Of a stretch of DNA of 46,382 nucleotides, positions 7,497 through 18,628 are shown piece after piece. A program made the translations under genes and the position numbers. Origin of the DNA: Planctomycetota bacterium (GTDB taxonomy: Bacteria; Planctomycetota; Phycisphaerae; WQYP01); contig JAKAVA010000029.1 of NCBI GenBank assembly GCA_021827645.1, forward strand, positions 1 through 46,382, written 5' to 3'. Under the pieces are notes generated by a model. The model made no database searches, was not told the DNA's origin, and saw only the letters and a list, made by a program, of their open reading frames with translations. Each line of letters opens with the position of its first letter. The stretch's first letter is position 1.

Positions 7497-10400
7497 TCAG
7501 GCACCGGCGGGTTCACCGGCTGGAGTTTCCAGACCAATGGGCGTCTCGCCCGGCAGCGTCGGGACAGCGATGTTGGGTTCGATTTCAGCCACCGGCGTAC
7601 CGATATGAGCAATCTTAAGTTGCTGATAGGGACGGAACCCGGTACCGGCCGGAATCAGGTGACCCAGGATAACGTTTTCCTTGAGCCCTTGGAGCGTATC
7701 CTCGCGGCTTGCCAGTGCCGCTTCCGTAAGCACCTTGGTGGTTTCCTGGAAGCTGGCGGCTGAAACAAACGACTCGCTCTGCAGGCTGGCCTTGGTGATT
7801 CCCAGCAGCAGCGTCTTAGCTTTGGCAGGTTTGGCGCGCCGCGTTTTGAGAGGCGTGCCGCCCTTGGCTTCAATCTGGGCGGTAATTTCCTTGGCCTGTT
7901 CGCGTGTCAGAAGTTTTCCAACCGGCAGCCCGCTGTCACCCGGCTCCTCAATGCGCAGCATTTTGGCGGTTTCTTCGTTGTGCTTCAGGAAGCGATATCG
8001 ATCGACAACCTCCGTCGGGAGGAATGAGGTGTCGCCCGGATCCTCGATTCGAATTTTTCGCACCATCTGCGCGATGATGATTTCAATATGCTTGTCGGCA
8101 ATTCGCTGATTCTGCGTACGGTAAACGTTCTGAATTTCCGAGAGCAGATATTCCTGCAGAGCGTCCTCGCCTTTGATGCGCAGGATGTCCTGCGGAACGA
8201 GCGGCCCGTCGATGAGCGGATCGCCCGCTTCAACCGTATCTCCGGCGTGCACGCGAAGCTGCCGGTCCTGCGACACATGGTGTTCATGGGCCACATCGCC
8301 GGGACCTTTGATGATGATGGTCATCTTGCCACGGCGCTTGTCGGATCGCAGTTCGATGGTACCGGAAATTTCCGCCATCACCGCCGTATCCTTGGGCTTG
8401 CGTGCCTCAAGAATTTCGGTGACACGGGGCAGACCGGATGTGATATCCGAGGTACCTTTGATTTCCCGCGGCTGACGGGCAAGCTGGGTACCGGGAACGA
8501 CCTTCTGGCCAGGCTCGACATCGATGCGGGTTTTTGCGGGGAGATAATGGAAGTCCAATATCTTGCCGTCAACCGGGTCTTCGATATTGATACGGGGATG
8601 ACGCTCACCGCGATGTTCAACTACAACCAGACGCCTGGTACCGCCTTTACCCTCGCTTTCTGCGCGAACGGTTTCACCTTCCTGGATGTCATCGAACCGC
8701 ACCACACCGGCTTTTTCGGCCAGAATCGGCGTACGATGCTGATCCCACGAACAGAGCTGCTGACCGGCGCGAACGGTATCGCCGTCCTTCACATGCACGT
8801 AGGCACCGTAGGGAACACGGTGCTTTTCAAGTTCGCGCCCCTTGGCATCGCGAATGATCAGATCTCCATTCTTCTTGAGTACGACGGTATGGCGGACGCC
8901 TTCAGCGTCGGTGACTTCAACGGCGTTGAGATCGCCCAGTTGCACAACGCCGACCACCGCTGCGCGAAGTTCATTTTTTTCAAGGATACGCGTGGCTGAA
9001 CCGCCGGTATGGAACGTACGCATCGTCAGCTGCGTGCCCGGTTCTCCGATCGACTGGGCGGCGATAATACCGACGGCAAGACCTTCCTCCACCAGCGTAT
9101 TGCTGGAGTGGTCAATACCGTAGCATTTGGCACAAACGCCGGTTGGGCTTTCGCAGGTAAGCGGACTGCGAACACGGACGGTTTCGATGCTCAGTGCTTC
9201 GATCTTGCGGGCGATGTCGGCCGTGATGATCTGCCCTTCGCGCACGATTACTTCATCGGTAATGGGATTCATCAATGAGTCTGCGGCGCAGCGGCCGACG
9301 ATGATATCCCGCAGTGCGACATCTACCTGATCGCCCTTATAGACGGCGGTTTTGCGGATGCCCTTCTGCGTCCCGCAGTCGAGCTGGGAAATGATGACAT
9401 TCTGCGCAACATCCGCGAGTTTGCGGGTGAGATATCCGGAATCCGCGGTCTTCAGAGCGGTATCGGCCAATCCCTTACGGGCGCCGTGCGTGGACGTGAA
9501 GTATTCCAGCACGGAGAGCCCCTCACGGAAGTTGGTCTTGATGGGGGTTTCCATAATTTCGCCCGATGGGCGGCTCATAAGACCGCGCATCCCCGCCAAC
9601 TGCCGGAAATTATCCACGTTACCTCGAGCACCCGAATCGGCCATGAGGAAGACCGGATTGAGATAGGGAGTACCTTTCGGGTCCTTCGGAGGCAGCGGTG
9701 CCAGAGACCCGGGCTGCCGGGTGTCATGCTCCAATTCATTCATCATGTCCTTGGTGACTTCTTCCCGGGCATGGGCCCAGATATCCAGCAACTGGTTGTA
9801 GCGTTCGCGATCGGTGATGGCTCCCGCATTGAGATTCTTTTCAACACGATCGGCTTTCTTCTGCGATTCTTCGATGATCTGACGCTTTCTTGCCGGGATG
9901 CGGAGATCCGTAATCCCGAAGCTCAGACCGGCAAGCGTGGACATCTTGAAGCCGAGTTCCTTCATGTCATCCAGCAGCGTGATGGTGGCGGGACGGCCCA
10001 GGAACTGGTAGCAATCCGCAATGACGCGGCTGCCACCTTTGCCTGAAAGGGTATAGTTGTAAAACGGCATCTGCGGGGGAAGGATGTCGTTGAACATGCA
10101 GCGACCCACCGTGGTGACGACCACACGCGATGCGGGCGCAGCCTCCGCCCCTTTGCCCTGCCCGCTGACGACCGCTTTGCGGTCGATACGGACCTTGATC
10201 GCCGTATGCATGCCGATCACTTTGCGCTGATACGCCAGCAGGGCTTCCGCGTAATCACGGAATGCCAGTTCTTTGCCCGGTTCACGCTGACCGGGTTCGC
10301 CGCCGAGCAGCGCCGTGATGTAATAGATACCCAATACGATATCCTGCGACGGCCCGATGATCGGCGAACCGTTGGCCGGAGAGAAGATGTTGTTGGTGGA

Positions 10401-11840
10401 AAGCATCAGCAGGTGAGCTTCCGCCTGGGCTTCAATCGACAGCGGCAGATGCACCGCCATCTGATCGCCGTCAAAGTCGGCGTTGAATCCTTTGCATACC
10501 AGCGGGTGGATTTTGATCGCGTTACCTTCGATGAGTACCGGTTCAAAGGCCTGTATGCCGATGCGGTGGAGCGTCGGGGCACGATTGAGCAGTACCGGGT
10601 GCCCCTTGATCACTTCCTCCAGGATGTCCCAGATTTCCTGGTCGCGGCGTTCAATCATCTTCTTGGCCGCCTTGATGGTATCCGCCAGGCCGTGCTCCTT
10701 GAGTTTGCGGATGATGAATGGCTGGAAGAGTTCCAGCGCGATTTTCTTGGGCATACCGCACTGATGGAGCTTGAGTTCCGGCCCGACCACGATTACCGAA
10801 CGAGCAGAGTAATCCACGCGTTTGCCGAGCAGATTTTCGCGGAACCGCCCCTGCTTGCCCTTGATCATATCGGTAAGGGATTTCAGCGGGCGATTGGACG
10901 AACCGATCACTGGTCGCCGACACCGACCATTATCGAAGAGGGCGTCCACCGACTGCTGCAGCATGCGCTTTTCGTTGCGGACGATCACTTCCGGAGCGTT
11001 AAGATCCAGAAGCTTCTTGAGCCGGTTGTTCCGATTAATAATTCGGCGGTAAAGATCATTGAGATCGCTGGTGGCGAAATTGCCGGATTCCAGCAGAACC
11101 AGAGGGCGAAGATCCGGAGGGATCACCGGAATAACATCGATGATGAGCCATTCCGGCTTATTATGCGATTTGCGCAGGGCTTCTATGATGCGCAGTCGCT
11201 TGGAATAATCCTTCAGTTTCTGCTTGCTTCGCGTCTCACTGATGCTCATGCGAAGGTTGATGGATTCCTGCTCGAGATCCAGCTTACCGAGCAGGATGCG
11301 GATGGCTTCCGCCCCCATATGCGCTTTGAATGAATCGCCATGTTTTTCCCTTGCGTCACGATATTCTTCTTCAGTCAGCAGTTGGCGATCTTTGAGCGGC
11401 GAGGTGCCTGCGTCGGTTACGATGTGGTCCTGATAATAAATCACTTTTTCGAGATCGCTGGTTTTCATGTCCAGCAGATTACCGAGCCGGCTGGGGCTGT
11501 TCTTGAAAAACCAGATATGCACGACCGGAGCCGCAAGCCCGATGTGCCCCATGCGTTTACGACGAACCCGGCTGTGCGAAACTCTTACACCGCATCGGTC
11601 GCAACTGGTGCCTTTGAATTTGGTACCCCGATATTTGCCGCAGGCACATTCGTAATCCCGCTCGGGGCCGAAAATGCGCTCGCAGAACAGGCCGTCACGC
11701 TCAGGACGGTAAGTACGATAGTTGATCGTTTCCGGTTTTTTGACTTCGCCAAAGCTCCAGGACGTGATGTCCTTGGCGCTGGCAAGTGAAATCTTCACCG
11801 ATTTGAAGTCATTAACTTTGTCCCAAATGGGTTCCGCCAT
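7497..11840 (-). CDS. rpoC: DNA-directed RNA polymerase subunit beta'
   Basis: This 1447-residue protein is the largest subunit of RNA polymerase. The catalytic magnesium site [12 protein letters not shown] is present. The first zinc site is visible as C-A-C-G...SCDRCG near residues 70-90. The second zinc site is made of CGTQKG and the [15 protein letters not shown] cluster in the C-terminal half. The clamp, bridge helix ([10 protein letters not shown]) and trigger-loop regions are all recognisable. Length is close to E. coli RpoC (1407 aa), with the last 70 residues extending in an Ala/Pro-rich tail. The ATG at 11840 is preceded by GGGAG about 7 nt upstream. It lies 92 bp after rpoB and is clearly in the same operon. 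The gene appears intact. Confidence 0.99.
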   Translation of the reverse strand: MAEPIWDKVNDFKSVKISLASAKDITSWSFGEVKKPETINYRTYRPERDGLFCERIFGPERDYECACGKYRGTKFKGTSCDRCGVRVSHSRVRRKRMGHIGLAAPVVHIWFFKNSPSRLGNLLDMKTSDLEKVIYYQDHIVTDAGTSPLKDRQLLTEEEYRDAREKHGDSFKAHMGAEAIRILLGKLDLEQESINLRMSISETRSKQKLKDYSKRLRIIEALRKSHNKPEWLIIDVIPVIPPDLRPLVLLESGNFATSDLNDLYRRIINRNNRLKKLLDLNAPEVIVRNEKRMLQQSVDALFDNGRCRRPVIGSSNRPLKSLTDMIKGKQGRFRENLLGKRVDYSARSVIVVGPELKLHQCGMPKKIALELFQPFIIRKLKEHGLADTIKAAKKMIERRDQEIWDILEEVIKGHPVLLNRAPTLHRIGIQAFEPVLIEGNAIKIHPLVCKGFNADFDGDQMAVHLPLSIEAQAEAHLLMLSTNNIFSPANGSPIIGPSQDIVLGIYYITALLGGEPGQREPGKELAFRDYAEALLAYQRKVIGMHTAIKVRIDRKAVVSGQGKGAEAAPASRVVVTTVGRCMFNDILPPQMPFYNYTLSGKGGSRVIADCYQFLGRPATITLLDDMKELGFKMSTLAGLSFGITDLRIPARKRQIIEESQKKADRVEKNLNAGAITDRERYNQLLDIWAHAREEVTKDMMNELEHDTRQPGSLAPLPPKDPKGTPYLNPVFLMADSGARGNVDNFRQLAGMRGLMSRPSGEIMETPIKTNFREGLSVLEYFTSTHGARKGLADTALKTADSGYLTRKLADVAQNVIISQLDCGTQKGIRKTAVYKGDQVDVALRDIIVGRCAADSLMNPITDEVIVREGQIITADIARKIEALSIETVRVRSPLTCESPTGVCAKCYGIDHSSNTLVEEGLAVGIIAAQSIGEPGTQLTMRTFHTGGSATRILEKNELRAAVVGVVQLGDLNAVEVTDAEGVRHTVVLKKNGDLIIRDAKGRELEKHRVPYGAYVHVKDGDTVRAGQQLCSWDQHRTPILAEKAGVVRFDDIQEGETVRAESEGKGGTRRLVVVEHRGERHPRINIEDPVDGKILDFHYLPAKTRIDVEPGQKVVPGTQLARQPREIKGTSDITSGLPRVTEILEARKPKDTAVMAEISGTIELRSDKRRGKMTIIIKGPGDVAHEHHVSQDRQLRVHAGDTVEAGDPLIDGPLVPQDILRIKGEDALQEYLLSEIQNVYRTQNQRIADKHIEIIIAQMVRKIRIEDPGDTSFLPTEVVDRYRFLKHNEETAKMLRIEEPGDSGLPVGKLLTREQAKEITAQIEAKGGTPLKTRRAKPAKAKTLLLGITKASLQSESFVSAASFQETTKVLTEAALASREDTLQGLKENVILGHLIPAGTGFRPYQQLKIAHIGTPVAEIEPNIAVPTLPGETPIGLETPAGEPAGA

Positions 11841-11932
11841 GGTAGAGGCTCCCGCAAAAGGATATCAGGCACTAATAAAACTCAAAATTCCACAGACTGA
11901 AAACAGATCAATCCGTGTCGGCCGCAGCAGCA

Positions 11933-14900
11933 TTATTTTCCGTCAGCAGCCTTGGTGTCGGTCTTGGCATCGAGCGGCAGATCACCATCGCGATCTTTGC
12001 TGAGCACCATATTCAGACCCAGGCCACGAATTTCGTTGACGAGGACGTCGAACGAAACCGGGGTACCGGCCTGAAGGGTATTGGTTCCCTTCACCATGCT
12101 TTCGTATATCTTCGTACGTCCGTCGACGTCGTCCGACTTCACCGTAAGCAATTCCTGCAGCACATGGGCCGCCCCATATGCTTCCAGCGCCCAGACTTCC
12201 ATTTCTCCGAAACGCTGACCGCCGGTACGCGCTTTTCCGCCAAGCGGCTGCTGGGTAATCAGGCTGTACGGACCAGTGGAACGGGCGTGAATCTTTTCAT
12301 CCACCAAATGGTGCAGTTTCAGCATGTACATGTACCCGACGGTTACACGCTGTTCGAACGGTTCACCTGTGCGGCCATCATAAAGCGGAACCTTTAATGA
12401 TTCCGGCATCTCAACAAACATTTCAACCGGCGATGGAGCCTGCTTCTTGTCGGTCAATTCCTTCAGACGGCTGCGTACATGTGCGTTAGCTTCCGCCACC
12501 GCCTGATGAATTTCCTCTTCAGCGGCGCCATCAAAAACGGGCGTGACCGCCTGAAAACCCAGAACTGCGGCCGCCCAGCCGAGATGTGTTTCAAGAATCT
12601 GGCCGACATTCATACGTGACGGAACGCCCAGCGGATTGAGAGCAATATCCACTGGAGTACCGTCTTCCAGAAACGGCATATCCTCTTCCGGCACGATACG
12701 GGCAATGACACCCTTGTTACCATGTCGCCCCGCCATCTTGTCACCGACCGACAATGGGCGTTTGGTAGCGATATAGACCTTTACCATTTCAAGCACGCCC
12801 GTCTGCAGATCGTCGCCGTTTTTCATACGGTCCCGCCTGCGATCGCGTTCTTCCTTGAGATTTTCAAGGGTCGGTTTGTAGCGGGCCCAGATGGCCTCGC
12901 CCGCCTTACGGGCTTCATCGTTGCCCTTGATCCATTTGGGCGAGAACGAATCCGCCTGCTCACATATGATCTCATCATCATCGCTCTTTCCGACCTTCTG
13001 CTTGGTCGTCGGGTCGATCATGATCTGCCCCGTGGCAGTATTAATTTCTTCAGCCATGGTGCGGAAGAGCGACGCGATGCGGCCGTTCATTTCCGCCTCA
13101 AACTGCTTGATATCTTTCTGAAGCTGCTTTTTCTGCTCATCATTCAGCTGTCCGCGACGGGCGAAATGATGGGCGGCAATGACCACGCCTTCCGTACCGG
13201 CTGGTACTTCAAGCGAATCGTTCTTCACATCCTCGCCGGCGCGGCCGAAAATGGCATGCAGAAGCTTTTCCTCGGGCGAGAGCTCGGTTTTGCTCTTCGG
13301 CGAAACCTTGCCCACGAGAATGTCGCCGGGCAGAACGTGCGTTCCGATGCGGACAATGCCGCGATCATCCAGATTCTTGAGCGCTTTTTCACTCACATTC
13401 GGAATGTCGCGGGTGAATTCTTCACGACCCAGTTTGGTTTCACGCACTTCCACATCAAATTCTTCAATATGGATCGACGTAAAAGTGTCGTTCTTGATCA
13501 GCCGCTCATTGACGACGATGGCGTCTTCAAAGTTGTATCCATCGTAGGTCATGAACGCGACAAGCACATTGCGTCCCAGTGCCAGTTCACCATCGCGGCA
13601 CGCGGGGCCGTCGCCGATGATCTGGCCCTTTTTAACCTTCTGACCGATCGAAACAATAGGTTTTTGCGTGAGACAGGTTTTATCATTCAGGCCGGCGTTT
13701 TTCCGAAGGCGATATTCATCCGAATTGTCGATAACGATCCGTGTGCTGTCGACATACGTTACAGTTCCCGCCCGTTCCGCCCGGATCACCATGCCGCTGT
13801 TGAGCGGGACATGTTTCTCCAGCCCGGTCCCCACCACCGGTGGTTCGGTAATCAATAGAGGAACCGCCTGACGTTGCATATTGGAACCCATCAATGCACG
13901 GTTGGCGTCATCGTGTTCAAGAAACGGGATCAGGGCTGCCGAAACCGCAACCAACTGCTTCGGCGAAATGTCCACGTAGTTTACTTCGCTGCCGCGTACC
14001 TGCTGGAGGTCGCCGTTTTGGCGGGCCAGGACCAGATCGGACCGTACTTCGTGCGTTTTTGGATTGACAACTTCCGGCGGCGCCAGAATTGCTTTCATCT
14101 CCTCATCGGCCCGAAGATAGCGGACTTTACCGTTTACTTTTCCATCTTCCACAACCCGGTACGGGGTAATCAAAAATCCGTATTCGTCAACTCCGGCGTA
14201 GATGGAGAGCGATGCAATAAGACCGATGTTCGTACCTTCCGGGGTTTCAATCGGACAGATGCGACCATAGTGAGAAATATGCACATCACGCACTTCATAG
14301 CCGGCACGTTTGCGGTTCAAACCGCCTGGCCCAAGTGCGGAAAGACGACGCTCGTGCGTCAACTGAGCCAGCGGATTGGTCTGATCAACCACCTGCGAAA
14401 GTTCGCTGCGGCCGAAGAAATATTCAATGGAACTGCTTACACTTTTGGTGTTGACCAGTTCGACGATCTTGGTGATTTCCTCGGGAGCCTTGGTGGAGAG
14501 CCGATCGCTGACCGTCCGACGGAGTTTGAGGAAACCCTTACGAAGTTCTTCCTGTGCCAGTTCATCGATGGTGCGGAGGCGTCGATTACCGAGGTGATCA
14601 ATATCATCGACATACCCCTGCCCGGCACGGAGGTCGAGCATGTACTTGATCGACCCGACGACATCTTCTGACCGGAGGGTCATGACGTCTTCAGGGACAT
14701 TCTGCTCGAATTTTCGGTTGATGCGGAAGCGTCCGACGCGGCCAAGGCGGTAACGGTTGGTGTCGAAGAAACGCTCATTGAAAAGCGACTTGGCTTTGTC
14801 ATCGTTCGGTGGATTTCCCGGTCGCAGGCGGAGGTAAATCTTTTTCAACGCATCTTTATGGTTGATGGAATCATCTTTGGCAAGCGTATTGAGAATCAGC

Positions 14901-15727
14901 GGATCGCCGACCTTTTCAATCACCTCGATTTTCTTCAGGTTGCCGGCCTGAATCTTGGTAATCTTTTCACCGATCTGCGAGCCAGCTTTGAGGAGTTCCT
15001 CGCCCGTCTCGGGGTCGACGATAGCGCCGACGGTATAATAATCCGCCTTCAACTGCCCCACCGGGATTTGCCGCGTTTCGTAGAACGCCCGGATGATGGC
15101 CTCATTTTCAGAATATTTTTCGTCCAGCGCCCGCAAAAATGATGTCGCGGGAATTTTGCACGTTTTGTCGATGCGGACTTCCAGCGTGTCCTTTTTCGTG
15201 ACGACGATCTCAATCCAACTGCCACGCTCGGGAATAACGCGACATGCGTGCAGGGGGCGGTCACTCTCATCCGTCGCCACGAGGAAGTCCACACCCGGCG
15301 AACGATGCAGCTGCGATACGATGACGCGCTCCGCTCCGTTGATAATGAACTCACCACCACCGGTCATGATCGGAATGTCACCGAGATAAATACTCTCATC
15401 GTGAATATCCGGCTTATCCTTCCGCACCAATCGAACCCGGATGCGAAACTGCATGCCGTAAGTGAGCCGCAGCGCCCTGCATTCGTCCATGGAATAGCGG
15501 GGACGGCCCAATTCATAGCTGACATATTCAAGGCGCAGGCTCTGATCGTTGGATTCAATTGGGAAGACTTCGCGAAGCAGGGCTTCGAGCCCTTCGTTTT
15601 TACGGGCTTCCGGCTCCACGTCCTTCTGCAGAAATCGGTGGTAGGCCGCCGTCTGCACATCAATCAAATTTGGAATGGGAGCAGCATCGCCGCGTTTCGA
15701 ATAATTACGCACCTGCGTGATACGCAT
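11933..15727 (-). CDS. rpoB: DNA-directed RNA polymerase subunit beta
   Basis: This 1264-residue protein is the second-largest RNA polymerase subunit. The fork/rifampicin region runs [19 protein letters not shown] and on to [39 protein letters not shown], the [12 protein letters not shown] segment and the C-terminal [18 protein letters not shown] follow in the normal order. In the rifampicin pocket the E. coli positions D516, H526 and S531 are kept, while F514 and M515 are both Val. The ATG at 15727 has GAGGTGA directly upstream. Normally rplL lies just upstream of rpoB on the same strand. Here an 834-bp gap separates rpoB from the divergent rplA-rplJ-rplL block, so rpoBC must have its own promoter. 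Confidence 0.99.
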   Translation of the reverse strand: MRITQVRNYSKRGDAAPIPNLIDVQTAAYHRFLQKDVEPEARKNEGLEALLREVFPIESNDQSLRLEYVSYELGRPRYSMDECRALRLTYGMQFRIRVRLVRKDKPDIHDESIYLGDIPIMTGGGEFIINGAERVIVSQLHRSPGVDFLVATDESDRPLHACRVIPERGSWIEIVVTKKDTLEVRIDKTCKIPATSFLRALDEKYSENEAIIRAFYETRQIPVGQLKADYYTVGAIVDPETGEELLKAGSQIGEKITKIQAGNLKKIEVIEKVGDPLILNTLAKDDSINHKDALKKIYLRLRPGNPPNDDKAKSLFNERFFDTNRYRLGRVGRFRINRKFEQNVPEDVMTLRSEDVVGSIKYMLDLRAGQGYVDDIDHLGNRRLRTIDELAQEELRKGFLKLRRTVSDRLSTKAPEEITKIVELVNTKSVSSSIEYFFGRSELSQVVDQTNPLAQLTHERRLSALGPGGLNRKRAGYEVRDVHISHYGRICPIETPEGTNIGLIASLSIYAGVDEYGFLITPYRVVEDGKVNGKVRYLRADEEMKAILAPPEVVNPKTHEVRSDLVLARQNGDLQQVRGSEVNYVDISPKQLVAVSAALIPFLEHDDANRALMGSNMQRQAVPLLITEPPVVGTGLEKHVPLNSGMVIRAERAGTVTYVDSTRIVIDNSDEYRLRKNAGLNDKTCLTQKPIVSIGQKVKKGQIIGDGPACRDGELALGRNVLVAFMTYDGYNFEDAIVVNERLIKNDTFTSIHIEEFDVEVRETKLGREEFTRDIPNVSEKALKNLDDRGIVRIGTHVLPGDILVGKVSPKSKTELSPEEKLLHAIFGRAGEDVKNDSLEVPAGTEGVVIAAHHFARRGQLNDEQKKQLQKDIKQFEAEMNGRIASLFRTMAEEINTATGQIMIDPTTKQKVGKSDDDEIICEQADSFSPKWIKGNDEARKAGEAIWARYKPTLENLKEERDRRRDRMKNGDDLQTGVLEMVKVYIATKRPLSVGDKMAGRHGNKGVIARIVPEEDMPFLEDGTPVDIALNPLGVPSRMNVGQILETHLGWAAAVLGFQAVTPVFDGAAEEEIHQAVAEANAHVRSRLKELTDKKQAPSPVEMFVEMPESLKVPLYDGRTGEPFEQRVTVGYMYMLKLHHLVDEKIHARSTGPYSLITQQPLGGKARTGGQRFGEMEVWALEAYGAAHVLQELLTVKSDDVDGRTKIYESMVKGTNTLQAGTPVSFDVLVNEIRGLGLNMVLSKDRDGDLPLDAKTDTKAADGK

Positions 15728-15972
15728 CAGTCACCTCAGCCATCGTGTAAAGAAAAAAAATCGTTTTCGAGCAGATCGCGGCTTCCAACTCATTTCAGTG
15801 CTGTAACATGGTGTTTTTATTACGCACATCCCGATGCGTACCACCGCACTCCGCGATATATCCAGCGTCACCTGCGGGTGAACGCCCTCATAAATGTTTC
15901 CATCGGTAGTGGGGAAAATAAAACGAATTTACGGTATACAATGCTTCCTGCTTGGTTCATCATAGACCCACT

Positions 15973-16001
15973 ATAGTAGGCATTTAGACCGGAAAACGCA
16001 A
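15973..16001 (-). promoter_or_regulatory. Candidate sigma70 promoter for rpoBC
   Basis: On the minus strand, TTGCGT (complement of 15996-16001) and TACTAT (complement of 15973-15978) are separated by 17 bp, about 245 bp upstream of rpoB. The match to consensus is moderate. Its -35 box lies 20 bp from that of the divergent rplA promoter. Confidence 0.4.
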
Positions 16002-16021
16002 GTGTCGAAAAACTTCGCCCA

Positions 16022-16051
16022 TTGACACCCCAGGGGCGCGAGCAGTATAGT
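16022..16051 (+). promoter_or_regulatory. Candidate sigma70 promoter for rplA-rplJ-rplL
   Basis: A perfect TTGACA (16022-16027) is followed after 18 bp by TATAGT (16046-16051). If used, it gives an mRNA leader of about 500 nt before rplA. It is the best promoter match in the 834-bp divergent region. Confidence 0.6.
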
Positions 16052-16561
16052 ACCCGTCCGCACTTCACCGAACCACAGGGAAGTGCCCATTGCCGCGAGG
16101 CAATGGAATCTGTTTTCCGATGGCCACTTGGTGACGTCGGGATTCAGCCACCCACTGGGCTGGGATTGGGGATCGGTGGCTTTGAATCGGTCCTGATCCT
16201 AAGTTTCATCAGGTGGAGTGTGGGAGCCATAGTTGCCGGGTTTCCGGCGGCGAGATGTGTAACTGGCGGGCCGATCAGGTCATTCTCAATCGAGGCTAAA
16301 TGGGATGCGGAAACGCAAAATATCCCAGACTGCCTCGCAAATGACAGTTCCTTCCGCTAAGTTTCACCGGCGAGATGCAGTTTTATGCAGCGAGGCCCGG
16401 TTTTGAACCGCTTGACGCTGGATCGTTAACACTGTTTTTTGCCCAACTCCCGCCGAATGCATCCTGCCGAACGCGTTCTGTTTCGGCGATGTCTTCCTGA
16501 CAACATTTTGGATGGTGTTTTTTGCGATTATTTGCGCACAACGTTTAGGAGTTACGAAAAT
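16052..16561 (+). promoter_or_regulatory. Long hairpin-rich leader upstream of rplA
   Basis: These 510 bp contain no credible gene but several strong inverted repeats on the sense strand. A perfect 8-bp hairpin lies at 16087-16106 with a GCGA (GNRA) loop. A 12-bp stem joins 16141-16152 and 16175-16188 with a 2-nt bulge. A short CGGTT/AACCG hairpin lies at 16398-16410. Autogenous control of ribosomal-protein operons by L1 or L10 binding to leader RNA is well known, and this leader could serve that purpose. I do not recognise a known L1 or L10 binding fold. The 112-codon frame from 16022 has no ribosome binding site and starts inside the -35 box. Confidence 0.45.
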
Positions 16562-17275
16562 ATGGCCATCAGAATCCGCGGAAAGCGCTATCAAGCTGCC
16601 TCTAAATTAGCCCCCACCGCCCCGGTGAGCATTGAAAAGGCAGTGCCGATCTTGAAGCAATTCAAGGCGGCCAAATTTGATGAATCGGTGAATCTGGTCA
16701 TGCATCTGGGCATCGACGCCAAGCAGGCCGATCAGGCGGTTCGCGGATCGGTCAGCCTGCCAAAAGGCATCGGCAAGACCAAGAAAGTTATCGCCTTTGT
16801 GCAGGGCGCCAATGTCGAAGCCGCCAAAGCCGCTGGAGCCATTGAGGCGGGTGCCGATGACCTGATTAAAAAAGTCTCGGACGGTTGGCTGGATTTTGAT
16901 GTCGCCATTGCCACTCCGGATATGATGCCCAAGATTACCCGGCTTGGTAAAGTTCTCGGCCCGCAAGGAAAAATGCCCAGCCCGAAGGCCGGTACGGTCA
17001 CCAGTGATGTGGCAACCGCAGTTCGGGAATACACTGCAGGAAAGATTGAATTTCGGAATGACGCCGGCGGGAATATCCATGCCGCCATTGGGAAACTCAG
17101 TTTTCCCGAGGCTGACCTGATCGCCAACATCCATGCTTTTGTGGAAAATGTGCGGCGGCTCAAGCCCGCGACGGCCAAAGGCGTCTACATCAAGAAGGTC
17201 ACGGTTCACAGCACGATGAGCCCCGGCGTGCAGATTGACGTCGGCCATCTGGACGCTGCAACCGAGGCCAGTTGA
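16562..17275 (+). CDS. rplA: 50S ribosomal protein L1
   Basis: This 237-residue protein builds the mobile L1 stalk of the large subunit near the E site and, in many bacteria, represses its own operon. The L1 signature is visible around ITRLGKVLGPQGKMPSPKAGTV, followed by the conserved KIEFRND and the helix LIANIHAFVENVRRLKP. The frame is open upstream to 16439. The ATG at 16562 is chosen because AGGAG lies 10 nt upstream and the product then begins MAIRIRGKRYQAA, matching the family start. It is the first gene of rplA-rplJ-rplL. Unusually, rplK is not next to it but about 13 kb away on the other strand. Confidence 0.98.
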   Translation: MAIRIRGKRYQAASKLAPTAPVSIEKAVPILKQFKAAKFDESVNLVMHLGIDAKQADQAVRGSVSLPKGIGKTKKVIAFVQGANVEAAKAAGAIEAGADDLIKKVSDGWLDFDVAIATPDMMPKITRLGKVLGPQGKMPSPKAGTVTSDVATAVREYTAGKIEFRNDAGGNIHAAIGKLSFPEADLIANIHAFVENVRRLKPATAKGVYIKKVTVHSTMSPGVQIDVGHLDAATEAS

Positions 17276-17335
17276 CACGACTGTGAAATTGGAAGCCGTC
17301 GCCTTTACTGAACGACTTTTTCTGAAGGAATCCAT

Positions 17336-17872
17336 ATGAGCAAACGAGTTAAAAATCTGGTGGCCAAGGAATTGGAAAAACGCCTTCACGGTGCTGACAG
17401 CGTGGTGGTGGTGGATTATGTCGGTATCAGCGCCAATGATGCCAACAAGCTCCGCAGCGGGCTGCGCCAGAAAAAAGTCCGGATGACCGTTGTGCCGAAC
17501 AGCCAGGCCAAGCGGGCACTTAAGACCGCCGGCATGCAGACGGCAGATTCGCTGTTCGTCGGCACCAATGCGTTGGTCTACGGCGGCGAATCGATTGTTG
17601 ATCTGGTCAAGGAACTGGTTAACTCCAAGAAAGAAATTGAAAAGCTGGTCATTAAAGGCTCGGTCGTTGAAGGGCAGTTTCTTGATGCCCCGGCCACCGA
17701 AGCGCTGGCCAAGATGCCCAACAAACGCGAACTACAGGGCATGATTGTCGGACAGATTCTCGGCCCCGGCCGCAAACTGGCCGGCCAGATTGTCGGCCCC
17801 GGATCGAATATCGGCGGTATTATCAAAGCCGTTATTGAAAAACGGGAAAAGGAAACACCCGCAGCCGCCTGA
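17336..17872 (+). CDS. rplJ: 50S ribosomal protein L10
   Basis: This 178-residue protein anchors the L7/L12 stalk on the large subunit. The N-terminal RNA-binding globule is recognisable (VVVDYVGISANDANKLR, then VRMTVVPNSQAKRAL). The C-terminal helix that carries L12 dimers corresponds to about residues 135-178. Typical bacterial L10 has 165-175 residues, so the length is normal. The start at 17336 has AAGGAA just upstream. It sits 60 bp after rplA and 139 bp before rplL, in the usual order. Confidence 0.97.
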   Translation: MSKRVKNLVAKELEKRLHGADSVVVVDYVGISANDANKLRSGLRQKKVRMTVVPNSQAKRALKTAGMQTADSLFVGTNALVYGGESIVDLVKELVNSKKEIEKLVIKGSVVEGQFLDAPATEALAKMPNKRELQGMIVGQILGPGRKLAGQIVGPGSNIGGIIKAVIEKREKETPAAA

Positions 17873-17956
17873 TGGTCGCGGGAGAATTGATGGTTTTGGT
17901 TACATTGCTTAATGTTTTGTTTTGAACGGTTGGAGCCTGCCGCGAGCAGTTAAAAC

Positions 17957-17971
17957 GGGGCGCGTCGCCCC
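17957..17971 (+). promoter_or_regulatory. GC hairpin between rplJ and rplL
   Basis: GGGGCG and CGCCCC form a perfect 6-bp stem with a 3-nt loop in the rplJ-rplL spacer, 40 nt before the rplL start. No U-run follows, so it is not a simple terminator. It could be a processing or partial attenuation site that adjusts the L10:L12 ratio, but this is only inferred. Confidence 0.4.
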
Positions 17972-18011
17972 GGCTGCAATCGTCGAACATGTAAAGGAAA
18001 GGTGTTTTACC

Positions 18012-18416
18012 ATGGCAGAATTTGCTGCTGAAATCACGGAACTTGGCGATAAGATCGTCGCTCTCTCGCTGCTGCAGGCGCGGCAGCTCAGCGACTATCT
18101 CAAGGAGAAGCACGGCATCGAAGCCGCAGCCGGCGGAGCGGTCATGATGGCCGCACCGGCGGGCGGTGGCGCCGCAGCGGGCGGTGAAGCGAAGGCTGAA
18201 GAACAGACCACGTTTGATGTGGTGCTCAAGGCGGCCGGCGAGAAGACCATTCAGGTCATTAAGGTCGTTCGCGCGGCCACCAACCTCGGCCTCAAGGAAG
18301 CCAAGGAACTGGTCACCGCCGCCCCCAAAGTCGTTAAGGCTGGTGTTGATAAGGCGGAAGCCGAGAAGCTCAAGAAAGAACTTGAAGCCGAAGGCGCAAC
18401 CGTCGAGCTTAAGTAA
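18012..18416 (+). CDS. rplL: 50S ribosomal protein L7/L12
   Basis: This 134-residue acidic protein forms the flexible stalk that recruits and activates translational GTPases. The N-terminal dimerisation helices are followed by an Ala/Gly-rich hinge (about residues 40-62). The conserved C-terminal factor-binding domain contains [21 protein letters not shown]. The frame is open from 17922. The ATG at 18012 is chosen because AGGAAAGG lies upstream and the product then begins [15 protein letters not shown], matching the family. It is the last gene of the block and is followed by a terminator. In most bacteria rpoB would follow here. Confidence 0.98.
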   Translation: MAEFAAEITELGDKIVALSLLQARQLSDYLKEKHGIEAAAGGAVMMAAPAGGGAAAGGEAKAEEQTTFDVVLKAAGEKTIQVIKVVRAATNLGLKEAKELVTAAPKVVKAGVDKAEAEKLKKELEAEGATVELK

Positions 18417-18467
18417 GCCCAGCGGTCTCCATCAGCCTCTGCGGCTGATGCAAACGCAGATCACACA

Positions 18468-18503
18468 GGGGATGAAGTCCAATCGGCTTCATCCCCTTTT
18501 TTT
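18468..18503 (+). terminator. Rho-independent terminator after rplL
   Basis: GGGGATGAAG (18468-18477) pairs perfectly with CTTCATCCCC (18487-18496) around a 9-nt loop and is followed by seven T. It ends the rplA-rplJ-rplL transcript, about 50 bp past the rplL stop. It also faces the converging DUF4276 gene. Confidence 0.94.
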
Positions 18504-18628
18504 ATTATCGGCCAGATTGGGGATTGCGGCGCCATCGACCGGTGACCGTGCCCGCGAGCCATACAGCTGCTGAAATGAGTACCATCCACGGCACCGCAAT
18601 GGCGGATTGGCGTTAACAAAACGCCCGA

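Noticed and set aside
12722..13858. 378-codon open frame on the plus strand (and similar ones at 8088-8999 and 10206-11333)
   Set aside because: These are antisense to rpoB and rpoC, with a residue composition typical of shadow frames and no start signal.
16022..16360. 112-codon frame in the rplA leader
   Set aside because: Its ATG falls within the spacer and -35 area of the candidate promoter. No ribosome binding site is present and the translated sequence resembles no family.
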